9,415 nt of DNA from Nitrospira defluvii. Its GTDB lineage: Bacteria; Nitrospirota; Nitrospiria; Nitrospirales; Nitrospiraceae. Where the stretch lies: assembly GCA_016199015.1 (NCBI GenBank), contig JACQHN010000510.1, forward strand, positions 1 through 9,415, given 5' to 3'. Positions 7,801 to 9,415 of this stretch are shown piece after piece. The translations under genes were made by a program, and so were the position numbers. The notes beneath the pieces are model-generated. The model did no database searches, had not been told where the DNA came from, and was given only the letters and a program-made list of their open reading frames with translations. Numbering within the stretch: the stretch's first letter is position 1; each line of letters opens with the position of its first letter.

Positions 7801-9415
7801 GCAGGGCGCCATTTTTCCGCAGGACTTGCACTTCGCGCACCGAGCCGATGATGCTTCGTTGGCCGGTGATCAAATAGGTGGCGAGGAAGCAGTCATGTTG
7901 GTCGCGATAGGGAGACGGCATCAGCATCTTGATGTTCCGCCCCAAGAGGTCCTGCTCCTTGTAACCAAGGAGTGTGAGCAGGGCGGGATTGACGTTTTCG
8001 ATCAGACCGTGATCGTCAATGACGATGATGCCTTCGATGGCGCTCTCAAAGACGGAGCGGATCTTCTCTTCACTGGCTCGCAAGGCGGACTCAGCAGTTT
8101 TAAAATCGGTGACGTCTAGAACGGTCCCGGCCATGCTGACCGCACGCCCGACTACATCACGATGGACCACGCCACGACAATGGGTATGCCGGACTTCGCC
8201 GCTGGGTCGGATAATCCGGCACTCGAGATTATAGGGAGCATTGTCGGTGAGCGACGCCTCGACTGCGCGCTGCACTCGGCACGTATCCTCCGGATGCAGG
8301 GTCGCAAGAAACAGCTCGTAGCTGGGCGTGGTATGGTTCGGATCGAGCCCAAAGATCTTGTATTGCTCGTCGGACCAGTGTTCGGCTCCGGTCGCGATGT
8401 TCCATTCCCAGAACCCCAGATGGGCCAGGGTCTGTGCCTCGTCCAAGGCTCGCCGTGTCTCCTGTAACTCCTGACGCGCGCGCGTCTCCGCTTCTTCTCG
8501 CGCTTTCCGCGCCGAGATGTCGAAATGAATACCGGCGGCGCGCACAGGTGCGCCGGATGCATCGCGGACGAGGACGCACCCGCTGTCAAAGATCCATTGC
8601 CATGCGCCGGTTTTGTTTCGCAGACGATGTTCGCTCGAATAACTAGGGGTCTCTCCCCGAAGGTGGGCAGAGACCGCCTCCATTACAGCGGGCCTGTCGT
8701 CGGGGTGTATCAAATATTCCCATGTTCGGACGTGAGGCTCGAGGTCCTCCAGGCGATACCCGAGCATGCTCGCCCATCGTTGGTTGAAGGTGACATATCC
8801 GGTGGGAATGTCCCATTCCCATGTGCCCATATCGGCGCCGCCGACGATCATGCCGATGCGATTGGCTTGTACGTCCACCGTCTGTTCATGGACCGTCAGC
8901 AGTTTCTCCAGCGCGGTGATCCGTGCATTCAGCTGTGTAATCGTGGGATTGTCAGTGCCGGCCCCCTTGATGGTCGAGAGGGGCGTGGCTGAGGCCTGTG
9001 GCAACGGGGCCATGTCCACATGGGGAGCGAGGGCAATCTGCGCACAGAGGGCGAGAGGTTTGAAGAGCTGTGCCGTCGCCTCCGGGATGACCTCTTTACT
9101 GAATAGGATGACTGAGAAGAGGTCTCCGTTGGGAAGGGGCGCTCCGAATCCCAATACTGAACGGACGCCGTACTTGAGCACGAACTCTTGCTGCGCAGGA
9201 ATATGGGGGCTTCCTTCGGCGTGAGGAATGTGAAAGACATTGAACGTATGTTCTTGCGAGTCGAGGCGCAGATTGTGGCCCGGTTCTGCAAGTTGAGGGA
9301 GCGAAACGCCCAATTGGCGGAAGAGCCGGCTGAACATGGGCAGTTGGTCGACTTCGTCAGGGCTGCCGAGCGGGATGACCCGGAAGCGGCTGGAGCGCGC
9401 GGGGTCGTTCCAGCC
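4856..9415 (-). CDS. Multi-PAS hybrid histidine kinase, two receivers (5' end beyond window)
   Basis: Cytoplasmic hybrid sensor kinase: autophosphorylates a His and passes phosphate to a C-terminal Asp. Residues are numbered from ATG 9337, but 26 further codons upstream stay open to the edge, so that ATG is probably internal. Order: GAF-like segment (to about 107), coiled coil (about 130-160), six PAS domains (about 164-277, 304-412, 424-540, 553-665, 680-790, 804-933), HisKA with MSHEIRTPMN and His978, HATPase_c with N box Asn1095, DTGIGI (Asp1126) and YGGTGLGL (1154-1161), receiver 1 (about 1213-1335) and receiver 2 (about 1366-1485, acceptor Asp1417, Lys1470). Charged linkers of the type DISERK...ALRESEERF join the PAS units, as in signalling helices. 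PAS3 carries FixL heme-pocket residues (His481, Arg501). Receiver 1 has Glu1268 where the acceptor Asp should be and Asp1219-His1220 for the acidic pair. No transmembrane segment and no HPt domain are seen. The stop is TAG. Ligand and target are otherwise unknown. Confidence 0.96.
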   Translation of the reverse strand, partial: GWNDPARSSRFRVIPLGSPDEVDQLPMFSRLFRQLGVSLPQLAEPGHNLRLDSQEHTFNVFHIPHAEGSPHIPAQQEFVLKYGVRSVLGFGAPLPNGDLFSVILFSKEVIPEATAQLFKPLALCAQIALAPHVDMAPLPQASATPLSTIKGAGTDNPTITQLNARITALEKLLTVHEQTVDVQANRIGMIVGGADMGTWEWDIPTGYVTFNQRWASMLGYRLEDLEPHVRTWEYLIHPDDRPAVMEAVSAHLRGETPSYSSEHRLRNKTGAWQWIFDSGCVLVRDASGAPVRAAGIHFDISARKAREEAETRARQELQETRRALDEAQTLAHLGFWEWNIATGAEHWSDEQYKIFGLDPNHTTPSYELFLATLHPEDTCRVQRAVEASLTDNAPYNLECRIIRPSGEVRHTHCRGVVHRDVVGRAVSMAGTVLDVTDFKTAESALRASEEKIRSVFESAIEGIIVIDDHGLIENVNPALLTLLGYKEQDLLGRNIKMLMPSPYRDQHDCFLATYLITGQRSIIGSVREVQVLRKNGALLDVHLSVSEMLVGTSRKYTGMLHDISERKRMEQALRESEERFRQLAEHIDAVFWLTSADKHQMLYVSPAFETIWGRSRDALYANPMLWIECIHPEDRERIAIAAACQSYLPYDEEYRILTSTGTVRWIRDQGFPVKDQQGTVYRLAGIAVDITAAKDMEAAVRASERRYRSLVELSPSAVFVNCDGRMVFANQACATLLGAQTAAQLIGRRVFDFVHPESQPVIKERMTTMASTHKAVPRIEERFCRLDGSMITVEVTAAPVAFEGTPAFLVIANDVTARQHLEQALLSTNAQLMGILSAARRLSIIATDITGVITTFNTGAEALLGYSAEEVIGKHSPTLLHLPAEVEQRGRELSTLYERPIQGFEVFVDNARQGGYDEREWTYVRKDGTHFTVLLTITALRNEEDIITGYLALGKDITKRKQSEAALLQATRELQHNNVELAKARDEALQAVQLKADFLATMSHEIRTPMNAIIGMTGLLLDTTLTKDQHEFADTVRRSSDALLTLVNDILDFSKIEAGKLHFENLAFDLCTTIEDTLELLAEQAQSKGLELIGLVDAAVPISVLGDPGRLRQILVNLVGNAIKFTSSGEVFLHVTREANGGPDFLRFAIRDTGIGIPEAVQARLFQAFIQADSSTTRRYGGTGLGLAICQRLVRQMQGQIGIESRPGQGSTFWFTAQIPETALTAPPVPISRTQLRGRRILLVDHNKTTRHALHQQLVTYGMDCAGAHNGPEAYEMARAAAAKQKPFDLALIELHLPGMDGFETATRLKGDPATAATRVVILTTVGRRGDGSTAQALGIDAYLTKPLRQTQLLDCLCRLVGGPTPAEAADQAAAPPLITRHTLAEARTSTVTRLLVAEDNAVNQKVACKMLEKLGCRVDVVGNGQEAVAAHERAPYPLIFMDCQMPEMDGFEATAMIRKMEGASRHTPIIAMTANAMKGDREKCLAAGMDDYVAKPIRPKDLQAILDRWLHKRDQTAA

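Overview
All recognisable genes in this window lie on the minus strand, so in gene order it reads from right to left. It holds two large genes, both cut by the window edges, with one small membrane-protein gene between them. Base composition is moderately GC-rich. I see no phage, transposase, CRISPR or RNA-gene signal. A free-living Gram-negative environmental bacterium fits, because it has a giant multi-PAS hybrid kinase, a YqhA/UPF0114 protein and a large membrane patatin. Nitrospirota is a plausible guess from gene style, but nothing here proves it.

Layout: (1) 9415-4856, a cytoplasmic hybrid histidine kinase that is open at the right edge. It has a GAF-like N-terminal segment, six PAS domains, HisKA, HATPase_c and two receivers. 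(2) 4768-4710, a well-formed sigma70-type promoter (TTGACA, 17 nt, TAGGAT) and a strong Shine-Dalgarno sequence. They serve (3) 4709-4152, a four-helix UPF0114 (YqhA-like) membrane protein. (4) 4151-3526, about 620 bases without a convincing gene. This stretch has a striking 14-bp inverted repeat that can also be read as two tandem operator-like near-palindromes, a doubtful 148-codon ORF, and the patatin ribosome binding site. (5) 3525-1, a patatin-like phospholipase open at the left edge. Its catalytic Ser and Asp are separated by a multi-pass membrane region. The frame is stop-free over all 1175 codons in the window.

Nothing shows that these genes form one operon. The small gene has its own promoter, and the kinase and patatin are separated by more than 1.3 kb. 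The most informative details are in the kinase. Its third PAS domain aligns without gaps to the FixL heme pocket, keeping the proximal His and the distal Arg, which predicts a heme-based gas sensor. Its first receiver has lost the phospho-accepting Asp (Glu instead) and one acidic-pocket residue (His instead), while the second receiver is intact. No HPt domain is present, so the onward phosphotransfer partner must be encoded elsewhere. I see no clear evidence of a wholly new system. The patatin's split catalytic dyad, the gas-sensing prediction and the unexplained palindromes are the best leads.
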